55,879 nucleotides of DNA, taken from a bacterium (lineage in GTDB: Bacteria; Bdellovibrionota_C; UBA2361; RFPC01). Within the stretch, counting starts at the first letter, position 1. The number at the start of each line of letters is the position of its first letter. The stretch lies in NCBI GenBank assembly GCA_030431715.1, contig JAUIIO010000026.1, positions 1 to 55,879 on the forward strand, written 5' to 3'. A program made the translations under genes and the position numbers. Below, one piece after another: positions 18,653-25,748 of the stretch. A model generated the notes under the pieces. The model ran no database searches, was not told the DNA's origin, and saw only the letters and a list, made by a program, of their open reading frames with translations.

Positions 18653-19638
18653 AGATACGATTCGTTCTGATTCTTTGTTGGAGTGTTTTTAATCTTGCTA
18701 GCAGTCTTCACGCTGATGAGGTCTGTGTTTATGTGAATGAAATGGGCGTAGAGCGTCAGGTGAACGCAATGCGCCTTGTTCCTCCTAACCTGAGAAACTC
18801 AGCGAGATGCTTTCCAGTGGGCGGAAACACGTATCTCGCCAATCCGGAAGAGATTCGACTTGAAGGTTCAGTTCGTAAAGAGTCGATGGTAACTGCTCTC
18901 GGTTCAGTCGAGATGCAGTGGCCGAGAAGTGTCGAAAAACTCTTTGGGAGAACGCCTCACCGTGCGGTAGCAGATGCTGCACGTTCTGTGAGCCGAGCCC
19001 TTAAGAAGCCAGGATTCCCTGTAGAGCTTCAGAGGTTTGATGTTGAGTGGAAGGTTGTATTTATGGATGCAAATCTTCCCGGCGCGCAAGTTCCCTCTTA
19101 CCTTATATCAAACTGTCACCCGGCGTGGATGACACCTCCTGGAAATATTTATGTTGTAGCCCAGCGAGTAGCGTCTGGATGTGGAGGAAAAGCCCCACCA
19201 GCAAAAAGTCGTGTTGATGCTGAGCTTGCTGAAGTAATGGCTCATGAGATGGGACATGCTGTAGAAGCACGACTTCTTCAAGGGCGCGGTGGGCGAGATC
19301 GTATGCGGAGTGAGGGGTTTGCTACTTGGTTTGAGTCTTACGCTTCTGATTTCTCAAGTGTTATCCGCAGTGGTGCCGTACTCCATGAGCATATGACTTT
19401 GGCAAAGGCATCTTACCGCTCAAGTCCGGGCAGATTTTCTTTTGAAGGGAGCGCTCAGGATTACGCGAGAGCGTCTCTGTACTTCCACGCCATTGTTGAT
19501 GTGAAAGGTGTTCGCGGTCTTATGGATGTCTACAAATACATACAGCAAACGAATGTTCCGTTTTTTCAGGCCGTAGAAGAAGTGGTTGATTGGGATCAAA
19601 ACGAGCTTACGAAAAGAGCTAGAATAGCCCTGAAATAA
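18649..19638 (+). CDS. Secreted zinc metalloprotease-like protein (gluzincin motif)
   Basis: The 329-residue protein has a signal peptide (cleavage near LHA-DE, about residue 23). The zinc site is HEMGH (His199, Glu200, His203), followed by Glu222 in EGFATWFE. The spacing of 18 residues between HEXXH and the Glu is that of M1-type gluzincins, although no other M1 region is visible, so this is a small divergent member. Several Cys residues suggest folding in the periplasm. The start overlaps the lon stop (ATGA), which couples a secreted and a cytosolic protease in one transcript. Substrate unknown. Confidence 0.75.
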   Translation: MKIRFVLILCWSVFNLASSLHADEVCVYVNEMGVERQVNAMRLVPPNLRNSARCFPVGGNTYLANPEEIRLEGSVRKESMVTALGSVEMQWPRSVEKLFGRTPHRAVADAARSVSRALKKPGFPVELQRFDVEWKVVFMDANLPGAQVPSYLISNCHPAWMTPPGNIYVVAQRVASGCGGKAPPAKSRVDAELAEVMAHEMGHAVEARLLQGRGGRDRMRSEGFATWFESYASDFSSVIRSGAVLHEHMTLAKASYRSSPGRFSFEGSAQDYARASLYFHAIVDVKGVRGLMDVYKYIQQTNVPFFQAVEEVVDWDQNELTKRARIALK

Positions 19639-19677
19639 TGACAGAAAGAAGTGTTTAAACCTTCCTGTCAGGGGGCA

Positions 19678-19712
19678 GGGCGCAGCGACGTTTGTGTTTC
19701 GTCGCCACGCCC
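19678..19712. terminator. Strong bidirectional hairpin between convergent genes
   Basis: GGGCG (19678-19682) pairs with CGCCC (19708-19712), and inside it GCGACG (19685-19690) pairs with CGTCGC (19700-19705). A symmetric CA/CA internal loop separates the two stems, and TTTCCC follows. A second small stem (TGACAG/CTGTCA, 19639-19671) stands just left. The position between two convergent genes fits a shared terminator, though the T-run is short. Confidence 0.6.
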
Positions 19713-19737
19713 TTTCCCTAACAACGGTAACCCGCAA

Positions 19738-20253
19738 CTAGAGACAGCCACCGTCGGTGTGTGAACCGCCATCCCAGACCCTGACCTGCTCACTCTCCCG
19801 ATACTTGTCGGGTTCGTAAACAGCTACGCGGAGCGGTACTCCGGCGGCCAGACCATCGACCTTCCAGCTGTTTGGAAGGTTCAGATCCTGCCCCCACTCG
19901 TATACCGTTCTGGGTCGGGGGTGTCGCACGGTGATAAACGATCCGTGTCTCGATATCGTCATCGAGACACTCCCGTAACGGGCCAGACTGTAGAGCGAAA
20001 ACACGAACCCGGCGGCGTTCTGCACGAGCTCAGGCGGTTGACACCTGTCTTCGTGCACGATCTCCATCATTGCCTCACTTAAAACCTCTTGCTCAAGGTG
20101 TTCAAACGTGACCAAGGGATCGTCCGTCAGAGCGTGACGGATAACGCCCAGCGCAGGGGTTGGCAAGAAGTCATGCCCGTGATTGAGCATGTTCCTGAAC
20201 GCAGCAAGGGTATCCTCCCTACTAAGAAAAATAGTACGAATCTCAACAGCCAT
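19738..20253 (-). CDS. Hypothetical protein, GC-rich relative to neighbours
   Basis: The 171-residue protein has no signal peptide or membrane segment and no motif I recognise. The N-terminal half is acidic and helical (DTLAAFRNMLNHGHDF, then EHLEQEVLSEAMMEIVHED); the C-terminal half is richer in Arg, Trp and Gly and ends GGCL. An AAGGGAG Shine-Dalgarno six bases before the ATG supports a real gene. Base composition is visibly higher in G+C than the genes on either side (many CCG, CGG, GGC codons), which suggests a recently acquired gene. It stands alone, convergent with the metalloprotease gene. Confidence 0.6.
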   Translation of the reverse strand: MAVEIRTIFLSREDTLAAFRNMLNHGHDFLPTPALGVIRHALTDDPLVTFEHLEQEVLSEAMMEIVHEDRCQPPELVQNAAGFVFSLYSLARYGSVSMTISRHGSFITVRHPRPRTVYEWGQDLNLPNSWKVDGLAAGVPLRVAVYEPDKYRESEQVRVWDGGSHTDGGCL

Positions 20254-20425
20254 TGCGACTCCCTTCTCAAGAAATAAAAAACCACAAACACTTCTTTCTG
20301 AACTCTATGCAGAGGAAGAGCTGCACAGAATACAGAAAGAGTTTTAACTCAACTTCACGTGTTACTTTATCAAAGAGCAAAGGGCCCTCCAGTATAGCTA
20401 TAGAGAAATCCTATGCAAGAGCAGC

Positions 20426-22123
20426 TCAGATACCCCATTCAGGGCTGATATTTTCTGAGAATATCCATTCGGGTATCAAGAGCTTTGAAGTGTTTAGGTC
20501 TGTCGAGATGAAGCTTTCATCAGCGAGAATATCGTATTTGATATAAGCACGAGTGCCGTCGATAGGAGAGATCTTTATGGCAAATACCTTACGGTCGCTT
20601 GCTCGGCTCATGGTATCAATGTTGACTGAACCTATTTTATAGCGTGAGTATATAAGCTCGATGCTCTTATCATGCTGCGTCATCGATACAGTGTTTTCCT
20701 CAACAAGATTGCTTTTTTCAGGAATGACAGTGGGATAGGATTTATATTTCTCGGCTAGAATCTTGGAAAATGCAGATTTGAACCGGGAAAGGCTCTGCCT
20801 TGCTTGCGAAAATTCTGACGCTATAGCCTCAGACCATAGTGCAGAGTCAACATTCCTATCTGTAATATGTGTGGGGAAGTCGGTAGTTTCCCAGTAAAGT
20901 ATTCTCCTAGTGAGAGCTTTTTGAAGGCGAGCTTCTCTTGCAGACGCGAACGGACTTTTTCTAAGGGCACATAAAAGTTCCTGAGCATTTTTTCGTTCAA
21001 AGATATCGTAGCGAATGAATGAGGGGAGCTTGGAACTCTGACATCTTTCTAAATCTGTATAGTAGGTCTGTGTTATATCTGTGCTTAGCTCGCTTAACTT
21101 TCTCGCGTTTTTGCCAGTGATTCTTAGATAAAGTTCATAGGCGTGAAGCCTTGCGCCGTGATACGTCGGGTGAAGAGCATCGTAGGTGCTAAACTCCTCT
21201 GGAAAGCTGTGTTGATAATCAACATACTCATCAGCGAGCTCTCCAATTTCTGCTACTTGTTTGCGATATAAACGCACATCTGGCAGGTTCTTTTTATGGG
21301 GGTCTTTTTTCCAGTGAATCGGAAGATTCGTTAGGTAGGTTTTAACATCGTGCTCGTTAGCAGTCTCGATCGTTGCCCTTAGGTCTGCTAGCTGATTTTT
21401 GCGTCCGGATGCATAAAGCGACCAATCAAAGAGGTTACGGTCAAATCCATCCGGGAACTGCCACTTCTTATTCACATCAGATTCAAGAATGTGTACAGGA
21501 GCATTCCCCAGAACAGATTTCATGGCATTCGCTACTGGAGCCTCTAAGTATTTGCGTATCTTGTCACGGTATCGATAGAGCCTTATAGAATGCGCGAACA
21601 GCGTATCTGTAAAGAGGCCGATATCGTAATTCCTAGTCCAGAAACTTATGGGCAAACACTTTCTGACTTCAGGCCGAAAAAACGATCGCGCTGTGTGACT
21701 CTGTCTCTTTAAGAGCATACGATCTGCTAAGGAGATATAAGCTATTGAGAGAACCAAAGAGTCTGGCTTAAACGCGAGCGAAGCACACAGTCTCTCAAGT
21801 ATCTCAGGAGCAAATATTCCGGGCTCTGACATATCAAGAACACGGTAAGAAAGCTCAGGTGTATTATTCAGGAAGGATTGGAGGTGTTTTGCAACATGAC
21901 CACCAGTCTTGGCATGCGAGTTTGATAGGTAGATAAGCGTGTGGACATCTTTGTCGCCTTCGGGATAGGACAGCTTACCTGCAGGTGCTAGATAATAATC
22001 AGATGGCTTAAGTCCCGTGGTTTTTGAAGTATAGGCGGCAAGCTCCTCATTTTCGAGTTTTATCCCAATAGTATATTCAAGCAGCAGAAACAAAGAGATA
22101 AGTAAGAGCGCGAGATATTTCAT
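20426..22123 (-). CDS. SGNH-hydrolase-like protein paired with an MBOAT acyltransferase
   Basis: The 565-residue protein starts with a single hydrophobic anchor (about 3-20), so the body lies outside the cytoplasmic membrane. IYLSNSHA (about residue 64) fits block I of SGNH/DltD/AlgJ-like enzymes and DALHPTYHGARLHA (about 305) fits the Asp-x-x-His block V. The last 200 residues are extra and unrecognised. It lies 2 bp downstream of an MBOAT gene, the usual pairing for O-acylation of exported polysaccharide or another surface polymer: the MBOAT passes acyl groups out and the SGNH protein transfers them. The target polymer is not evident from the window. Confidence 0.7.
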   Translation of the reverse strand: MKYLALLLISLFLLLEYTIGIKLENEELAAYTSKTTGLKPSDYYLAPAGKLSYPEGDKDVHTLIYLSNSHAKTGGHVAKHLQSFLNNTPELSYRVLDMSEPGIFAPEILERLCASLAFKPDSLVLSIAYISLADRMLLKRQSHTARSFFRPEVRKCLPISFWTRNYDIGLFTDTLFAHSIRLYRYRDKIRKYLEAPVANAMKSVLGNAPVHILESDVNKKWQFPDGFDRNLFDWSLYASGRKNQLADLRATIETANEHDVKTYLTNLPIHWKKDPHKKNLPDVRLYRKQVAEIGELADEYVDYQHSFPEEFSTYDALHPTYHGARLHAYELYLRITGKNARKLSELSTDITQTYYTDLERCQSSKLPSFIRYDIFERKNAQELLCALRKSPFASAREARLQKALTRRILYWETTDFPTHITDRNVDSALWSEAIASEFSQARQSLSRFKSAFSKILAEKYKSYPTVIPEKSNLVEENTVSMTQHDKSIELIYSRYKIGSVNIDTMSRASDRKVFAIKISPIDGTRAYIKYDILADESFISTDLNTSKLLIPEWIFSENISPEWGI

Positions 22124-22125
22124 AA

Positions 22126-23523
22126 CTAAAACTGAAAATAGATAAATTGTGAAACTTCAGGTGATATGAAAAGTGCGAACAGAGCTAAGGCGAGAAGACA
22201 AAATGACTCAAATGTTCCACTCCCCCCCGGAGCACGTTCCTTACTGTTTGGAACAATCTGAGTAAGAGCAGTAATTATGAGAAGCAGCATAAGATCAGAT
22301 AGGCTTACCGCATAGCGATAAAGCCCGTGCATACCACTCATCCCTTCCCAGAGACTAAGAGCTTTGCTCATCTCAGGAACACGGAAGAGAATCCATGCAT
22401 AATGAACCGCGATAAACGTTATAAGCACGCTAAATGGTCGCGGGAGAAGCGCCGTTTCCCGGAATTTTCTAAGCAGGTGGTACGCTACAATATAGCCACC
22501 GTGTAATGCGCCCCAGAGAACAAAATTCCATCCTGCGCCGTGCCAGAGGCCGCTTACAAGGAATGTAATAAAGAGGTTTGAACAGGTGCGAAAAAACGAT
22601 CCGCGTGATCCACCAAGTGGCAGATACACATAGTCTCTAAACCATGTAGAAAGTGTTATATGCCACCTTCTCCAAAAATCCTGAACATTTCGCGCCTGAT
22701 AAGGAGAGAGGAAATTTTCACGAAGCTCAACACCTAACATTAGTGATATTCCAATAGCCATATGGGTGTACGCAGAGAAATCATAAAAGATCTGAAGCCC
22801 AAACCCGATCGCTACAGCCCATGCATCAATAAATGGGAGAGGGGTTTGTTGCACAAGAAGGATGTCTACCAATCGACCACAGCTGTCAGCGAGTAAGAGT
22901 TTTTGGACCACTCCGAGCGCAAGTCGATTCACACCACGTTGCCACTGCGGAGTAAGTTTTCCATTCACTGACTCGGCTAACTGGTGATAGAGATGGCCAA
23001 AGCGCTCAATGGGCCCAGCTATGAGCTGAGGCAGGTATGCAACATAGTTACAGAACCCGATAAAATTCCGCTCTGGCTTCAGTAGTCCCCGGTACACATC
23101 AATCGAATAAGACATAGACTGAAATGTGTAAAAGCTAATTCCAGCCGGAAGAGCAAAGCTTTTAAAAAAGTTGCCGTCTGGTGCTGGGATATCAAGATAC
23201 GTAAGGCCCGGAGTTAGAAGCTCCAGCACCATCGCTCCATATTTATAAAATCCAAGCATGCCGAGATTGATCAGAATGCTTATCGTGAGCAGCAGTTTCT
23301 TGCCGAGCTTTGTCCCAGCACGGTCTATTCGGAGCGCCACCTCATAATCAACAACGCTTGAGACAAGAAGAAGCAGAGCAAAGAAGGGGTGACTTCCTGA
23401 GTAGAACAGGTAAGAGAAAAAGAAGATTACAAGACGGCGAGGGGTTCCTGTAGGCAGCGAATAAAATGATATTAAGAAGAGCGGCAGGAAGATGAAGAGG
23501 AAGCCGGGGGTATGAAAAAGCAT
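22126..23523 (-). CDS. MBOAT family O-acyltransferase (AlgI-like)
   Basis: The 465-residue protein has about 10-12 membrane segments and the MBOAT landmarks: FWRRWHITLSTWFRDYVYLP with PLGGSRG, and SGLWHGAGWNFVLWG carrying the catalytic His. AlgI, PatA and DltB act this way, moving acyl groups (often acetyl) across the membrane for polymer modification. NYVAYLPQLIAGPIERFGHL is a further AlgI hallmark. The start at 23523 follows the conserved HTPGFLFIFLPLF N-terminus. It is the first gene of a two-gene operon with the SGNH-like gene. Confidence 0.92.
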   Translation of the reverse strand: MLFHTPGFLFIFLPLFLISFYSLPTGTPRRLVIFFFSYLFYSGSHPFFALLLLVSSVVDYEVALRIDRAGTKLGKKLLLTISILINLGMLGFYKYGAMVLELLTPGLTYLDIPAPDGNFFKSFALPAGISFYTFQSMSYSIDVYRGLLKPERNFIGFCNYVAYLPQLIAGPIERFGHLYHQLAESVNGKLTPQWQRGVNRLALGVVQKLLLADSCGRLVDILLVQQTPLPFIDAWAVAIGFGLQIFYDFSAYTHMAIGISLMLGVELRENFLSPYQARNVQDFWRRWHITLSTWFRDYVYLPLGGSRGSFFRTCSNLFITFLVSGLWHGAGWNFVLWGALHGGYIVAYHLLRKFRETALLPRPFSVLITFIAVHYAWILFRVPEMSKALSLWEGMSGMHGLYRYAVSLSDLMLLLIITALTQIVPNSKERAPGGSGTFESFCLLALALFALFISPEVSQFIYFQF

Positions 23524-23598
23524 AGGGTGAGAATATCGTTTATTGTGTGGATGGCCTATATGGTTTTTGGGTGAAGATATGGGTGGTTGTTGCTGAAG

Positions 23599-23674
23599 GC
23601 GAGTTGAAGGGAGGCCGTCCGTGCTTCAAACAGCCCTTCGGGAACTGCGCGCGAACGGCCTCCCTTCAACTCGC
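23599..23674. repeat. Perfect 20-bp inverted repeat with 36-nt loop
   Basis: GCGAGTTGAAGGGAGGCCGT (23599-23618) is repeated exactly in inverted form at 23655-23674. The loop is GC-rich and itself has short stems (CCCTTCGGG). It lies just upstream of the MBOAT start in a 444-bp stretch without genes. No flanking target duplication or T-run is visible, so neither a transposon end nor a simple terminator is clear. A cruciform or a short mobile palindrome is possible. Confidence 0.75.
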
Positions 23675-23756
23675 TTGTGGCGGGGCATAATATCTCACGG
23701 AGAGGAGAGAGTGATAGAAGACGGCTCGGCTTCGCCCTCGCGTCTAAGGCTCACCA

Positions 23757-23860
23757 GTCATTGCGAGGAGATGAGACCGTGGTCGAACGACGAAGCAATC
23801 TCCTGAAGGTAGCAAGAACACTCACCTTGACCTAAACCTGAACCTATACCTGCACCAAAA
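23757..23860 (-). repeat. Compound repeat: GATTGC palindrome plus AGGTNN hexamer tract
   Basis: From 23757 to 23805 runs a full copy of the GCAATGAC/GATTGC palindrome (inverted relative to 48-94). At 23824-23853 five tandem ACCTNN hexamers follow (ACCTTG, ACCTAA, ACCTGA, ACCTAT, ACCTGC), then ACCAAAA. Read on the minus strand this is TTTTGGTGCAGGT followed by AGGTNN units, the same junction seen in the copies near 212 and 1090. Just downstream, 23901-23926 matches the widely scattered CTCTTTGCGTCCTCTGCGGT type of intergenic repeat. The rest of the 23524-23967 gap shows nothing recognisable. Confidence 0.65.
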
Positions 23861-23967
23861 GCCCAAACCACCAAATTCAATTGTCGGCCCAAACCACCCC
23901 TTTGCGCTCTTTGCGTCCTCTGCGGTTAATCCCCTCAACCACAAAACTAAAAATCAAACACCGCGCC

Positions 23968-24492
23968 CTAATGCACCCCTGCATCCTTAAGCAGCTTCCC
24001 AAGATTCGTCTTCGTCCCACGCGGATCATCATCCGCTGGTGTAGAGTCGATAATGCTCTTACACCCTTTGTGAGGCATTCCGTACGGGGAGAGTTGGAGA
24101 ATCAGGGTCTCCTGGATAACGTCTTCAAGATCGATATGCTCGCCGTCAAAATACACGATGCCGATATCGTCGTTCCACTCTTCTTTTGAGGTCTGGCGGT
24201 CGCGGCCGGGTTGGGAATTTTTGGGCTTAAGGATGAGCGAAAGCTCACTGCTTATTTCGTGATCTACCTCTTCTGTGCACTTCGGGCAGACTTGACGATA
24301 CGTAGAGGAGACCTTCCCCTGCAGTTCTGCTCCTCCCTTCTCCTTCTTAATCTTAAAAGAAACCTGTGGGGCTGTTAGAAAGTGGATATCGTTCTCTGGG
24401 GCCTCATCCATGCGGGTGTTCAGATTCTCTAAGGATAGAGTATCATTCACGTTTAGGCCCTCAGGGGGGATGTCTGTGAGTCTAATTTTCAT
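23968..24492 (-). CDS. yceD: YceD/DUF177 family protein
   Basis: The 174-residue protein shows the DUF177 pattern: an early cysteine pair (VCPKCTEEVDHEI), the central YFDGEHIDLEDVIQETLILQ segment and a C-terminal PYGMPHKGCKSII. YceD is needed for normal 23S rRNA accumulation in E. coli and plants and is usually followed by rpmF. Here no rpmF follows: the downstream side is the repeat-rich gap. The C-terminal Cys cluster is reduced to one Cys in place of the more common pair. The start at 24492 gives the expected MKIRLTDIP N-terminus. Confidence 0.8.
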   Translation of the reverse strand: MKIRLTDIPPEGLNVNDTLSLENLNTRMDEAPENDIHFLTAPQVSFKIKKEKGGAELQGKVSSTYRQVCPKCTEEVDHEISSELSLILKPKNSQPGRDRQTSKEEWNDDIGIVYFDGEHIDLEDVIQETLILQLSPYGMPHKGCKSIIDSTPADDDPRGTKTNLGKLLKDAGVH

Positions 24493-24629
24493 TTCGGACA
24501 GTGTTTTATTTGAAGTTTTCTGTAAATAGTATATCGTGTGAAAACGTTTGTCATTATGCCACGCAACTTTTTGATAGTTTATCCGATTACCATAATATCA
24601 ACAAAGCACTGGCATACTTGAACAGATTT

Positions 24630-24698
24630 ACACAGGAGAACGCGGAGCACGCGGAGATGGTAAATAACTCCCTCCACGTGCTCCGCGGTCTCCTGTGT
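24630..24698. repeat. Long imperfect hairpin, ACACAGGAGAACGCGGAGCACG type
   Basis: The left arm (24630-24656, starting ACACAGGAGAACGCGG) pairs with the right arm (about 24672-24698, ending CTCCTGTGT) with few mismatches and a short AT-rich loop. The sequence belongs to the widely scattered CGCGGAGCACGCGGAG-type intergenic repeats. It sits about 60 bp before the ssb start and could form a large stem in the ssb leader. Confidence 0.65.
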
Positions 24699-24757
24699 TG
24701 ATATGCGTTAATGGTGTGATAGCTTACCAACATAATATAGAAAATGGAGTACAGGTA

Positions 24758-25228
24758 ATGGGCGTAAATAAGGTAATTCTTCTCGGTAGACTCGGTAAAG
24801 ATCCGGAGCTCAGGTATTCATCAGCGCAGCTTCCGATTGCAAGCTTTAGCCTCGCAACCAGCGAGCGCAAGAAAGACCAGAGTGGAAACTGGGGAGAACA
24901 CACTGAGTGGCATAACGTAGTTGTTTTTGGAAAGACGGCTGAAAACTGTGCGAACTACCTTAAGAAAGGTAGTGAAGCTTATCTCGAAGGACGAATTCAA
25001 ACACGTAAGTGGCAGGACAAAGAGGGCAAAGATCGCTGGACAACAGAGATCGTTGGTAACACCGTACAATTTGTTGGCGGACGCTCAGGTGGTGATTACG
25101 CCAGCAGCGGCCCGGCTCCAACAGGTAACCCTGGTGGCCTTGCTACTGCAGATAAACTCGCCGCAAACGGCGGCCCTCAGCAGGGACCAGACGACGTAAC
25201 GTTTGAAGACGACGATATCCCATTTTAG
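24758..25228 (+). CDS. ssb: Single-stranded DNA-binding protein
   Basis: About 156 residues from ATG 24758. The N-terminus GVNKVILLGRLGKDPELRYS is the classic SSB OB-fold entry; EWHNVVVFGKTAENCANYLK and YLEGRIQTRKW follow. A Gly/Pro/Ala linker leads to the acidic tip DDDIPF, which docks RecO, polymerase and other partners. A GGAG Shine-Dalgarno eight bases upstream selects this start over an in-frame upstream ATG inside the hairpin repeat. SSB tetramers coat single strands during replication and repair. The gene stands alone between repeats. Confidence 0.95.
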   Translation: MGVNKVILLGRLGKDPELRYSSAQLPIASFSLATSERKKDQSGNWGEHTEWHNVVVFGKTAENCANYLKKGSEAYLEGRIQTRKWQDKEGKDRWTTEIVGNTVQFVGGRSGGDYASSGPAPTGNPGGLATADKLAANGGPQQGPDDVTFEDDDIPF

Positions 25229-25264
25229 CGCCGACCAAATCCCCAAACTACCAACAACGGCGCT

Positions 25265-25294
25265 ATCCCCCATAGCCTTCCGGCGACGGGGGAT
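25265..25294. repeat. Dispersed hairpin, ATCCCCC...GGGGGAT
   Basis: ATCCCCC (25265-25271) pairs perfectly with GGGGGAT (25288-25294). The loop TAGCCTT..GGCGA is shared with the hairpin at 14086-14111, so the two are members of one repeat family. It lies 37 bp after the ssb stop and may also help to end that transcript. Confidence 0.6.
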
Positions 25295-25327
25295 GCTAAT
25301 ATAACCGCAAAGTGATTAGTCCCGGGC

Positions 25328-25400
25328 TACCTGCACCTAGACCTGCTCCAAAAATTCTTGGTATAGGTTCAGGTTCAGGTTAAGGTCTAGGTGCAGGTAC
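25328..25400. repeat. AGGTNN hexamer element with perfect 17-bp inverted repeat
   Basis: TACCTGCACCTAGACCT (25328-25344) is the exact reverse complement of 25383-25399. From 25365 to 25400 the right side is six uninterrupted hexamers: AGGTTC, AGGTTC, AGGTTA, AGGTCT, AGGTGC, AGGTAC. The left arm is itself made of ACCTNN units and runs into GCTCCAAAAA, matching the TTTTGGTGCAGG junction of the other copies. The element therefore looks like two head-to-head hexamer tracts forming a hairpin. Confidence 0.75.
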
Positions 25401-25455
25401 TTTCGCTCCCCACCTTATTGACTATCTCCCCCCAATAGAACAATATACCGCCATA

Positions 25456-25590
25456 GCTCTTATCGAGAGAGGTGGAGGGACAGGCCCGTTGAAACCTCGG
25501 CAACTGCTTACCATGAGCGTTGTGCCAATTCCTGCTGAGAACAAAACAGAGTAAGTAATTACGCTGTTAAGAACTCGGAAAGATGAGAGC
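25456..25590 (+). promoter_or_regulatory. SAM-I (S-box) riboswitch aptamer
   Basis: The conserved core is plain: GAGAGAGGTGGAGGGA (25465-25480), CAGGCCCGTTGAAACCTCGG (25481-25500) CAAC, and GTGCCAATTCCTGC. Helix P1 closes between GCTCTTATC (25456-25464) and GATGAGAGC (25582-25590) with one G-U pair. A P4 hairpin is seen as ACAG.GTAA/TTAC.CTGT (about 25545-25566). SAM-I aptamers repress methionine and SAM genes when SAM binds. The gene downstream at 25749 encodes methionine biosynthesis, which agrees. The P1 3' strand can instead pair with CTCATCT (25611-25617), as an antiterminator would. Confidence 0.95.
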
Positions 25591-25600
25591 AAGGATAGAC

Positions 25601-25635
25601 TCCTTCCTTACTCATCTGGAAGGATCCCTCTTTTT
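25601..25635 (+). terminator. SAM-riboswitch expression platform terminator
   Basis: TCCTTCC (25601-25607) pairs perfectly with GGAAGGA (25618-25624), and TTTTT follows at 25631-25635 after a 6-nt gap. The loop holds CTCATCT, which in the SAM-free state can pair with AGATGAG (25581-25587), part of aptamer P1. SAM binding should therefore free the terminator. The T-run is short and displaced, so efficiency is uncertain. Confidence 0.6.
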
Positions 25636-25748
25636 CCTTGTTCCCCCTCATCCTCCAAGTACTCAACTCAGTTCTTTGAAGAAGCACTACATTCATTTGC
25701 GCAAGTTGCGTGCGAAGAGCTCTGAAAATGTACTGCATGGAGTAAGTT

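Noticed and set aside
23524..23967. rpmF expected after yceD
   Set aside because: No frame with ribosomal protein L32 features was found downstream of yceD; only repeats.
25365..25400. Hexamer tract considered as a CRISPR or VNTR
   Set aside because: Units are six bases without spacers and no cas genes are near; it is not a CRISPR. It is described as a hexamer element instead.
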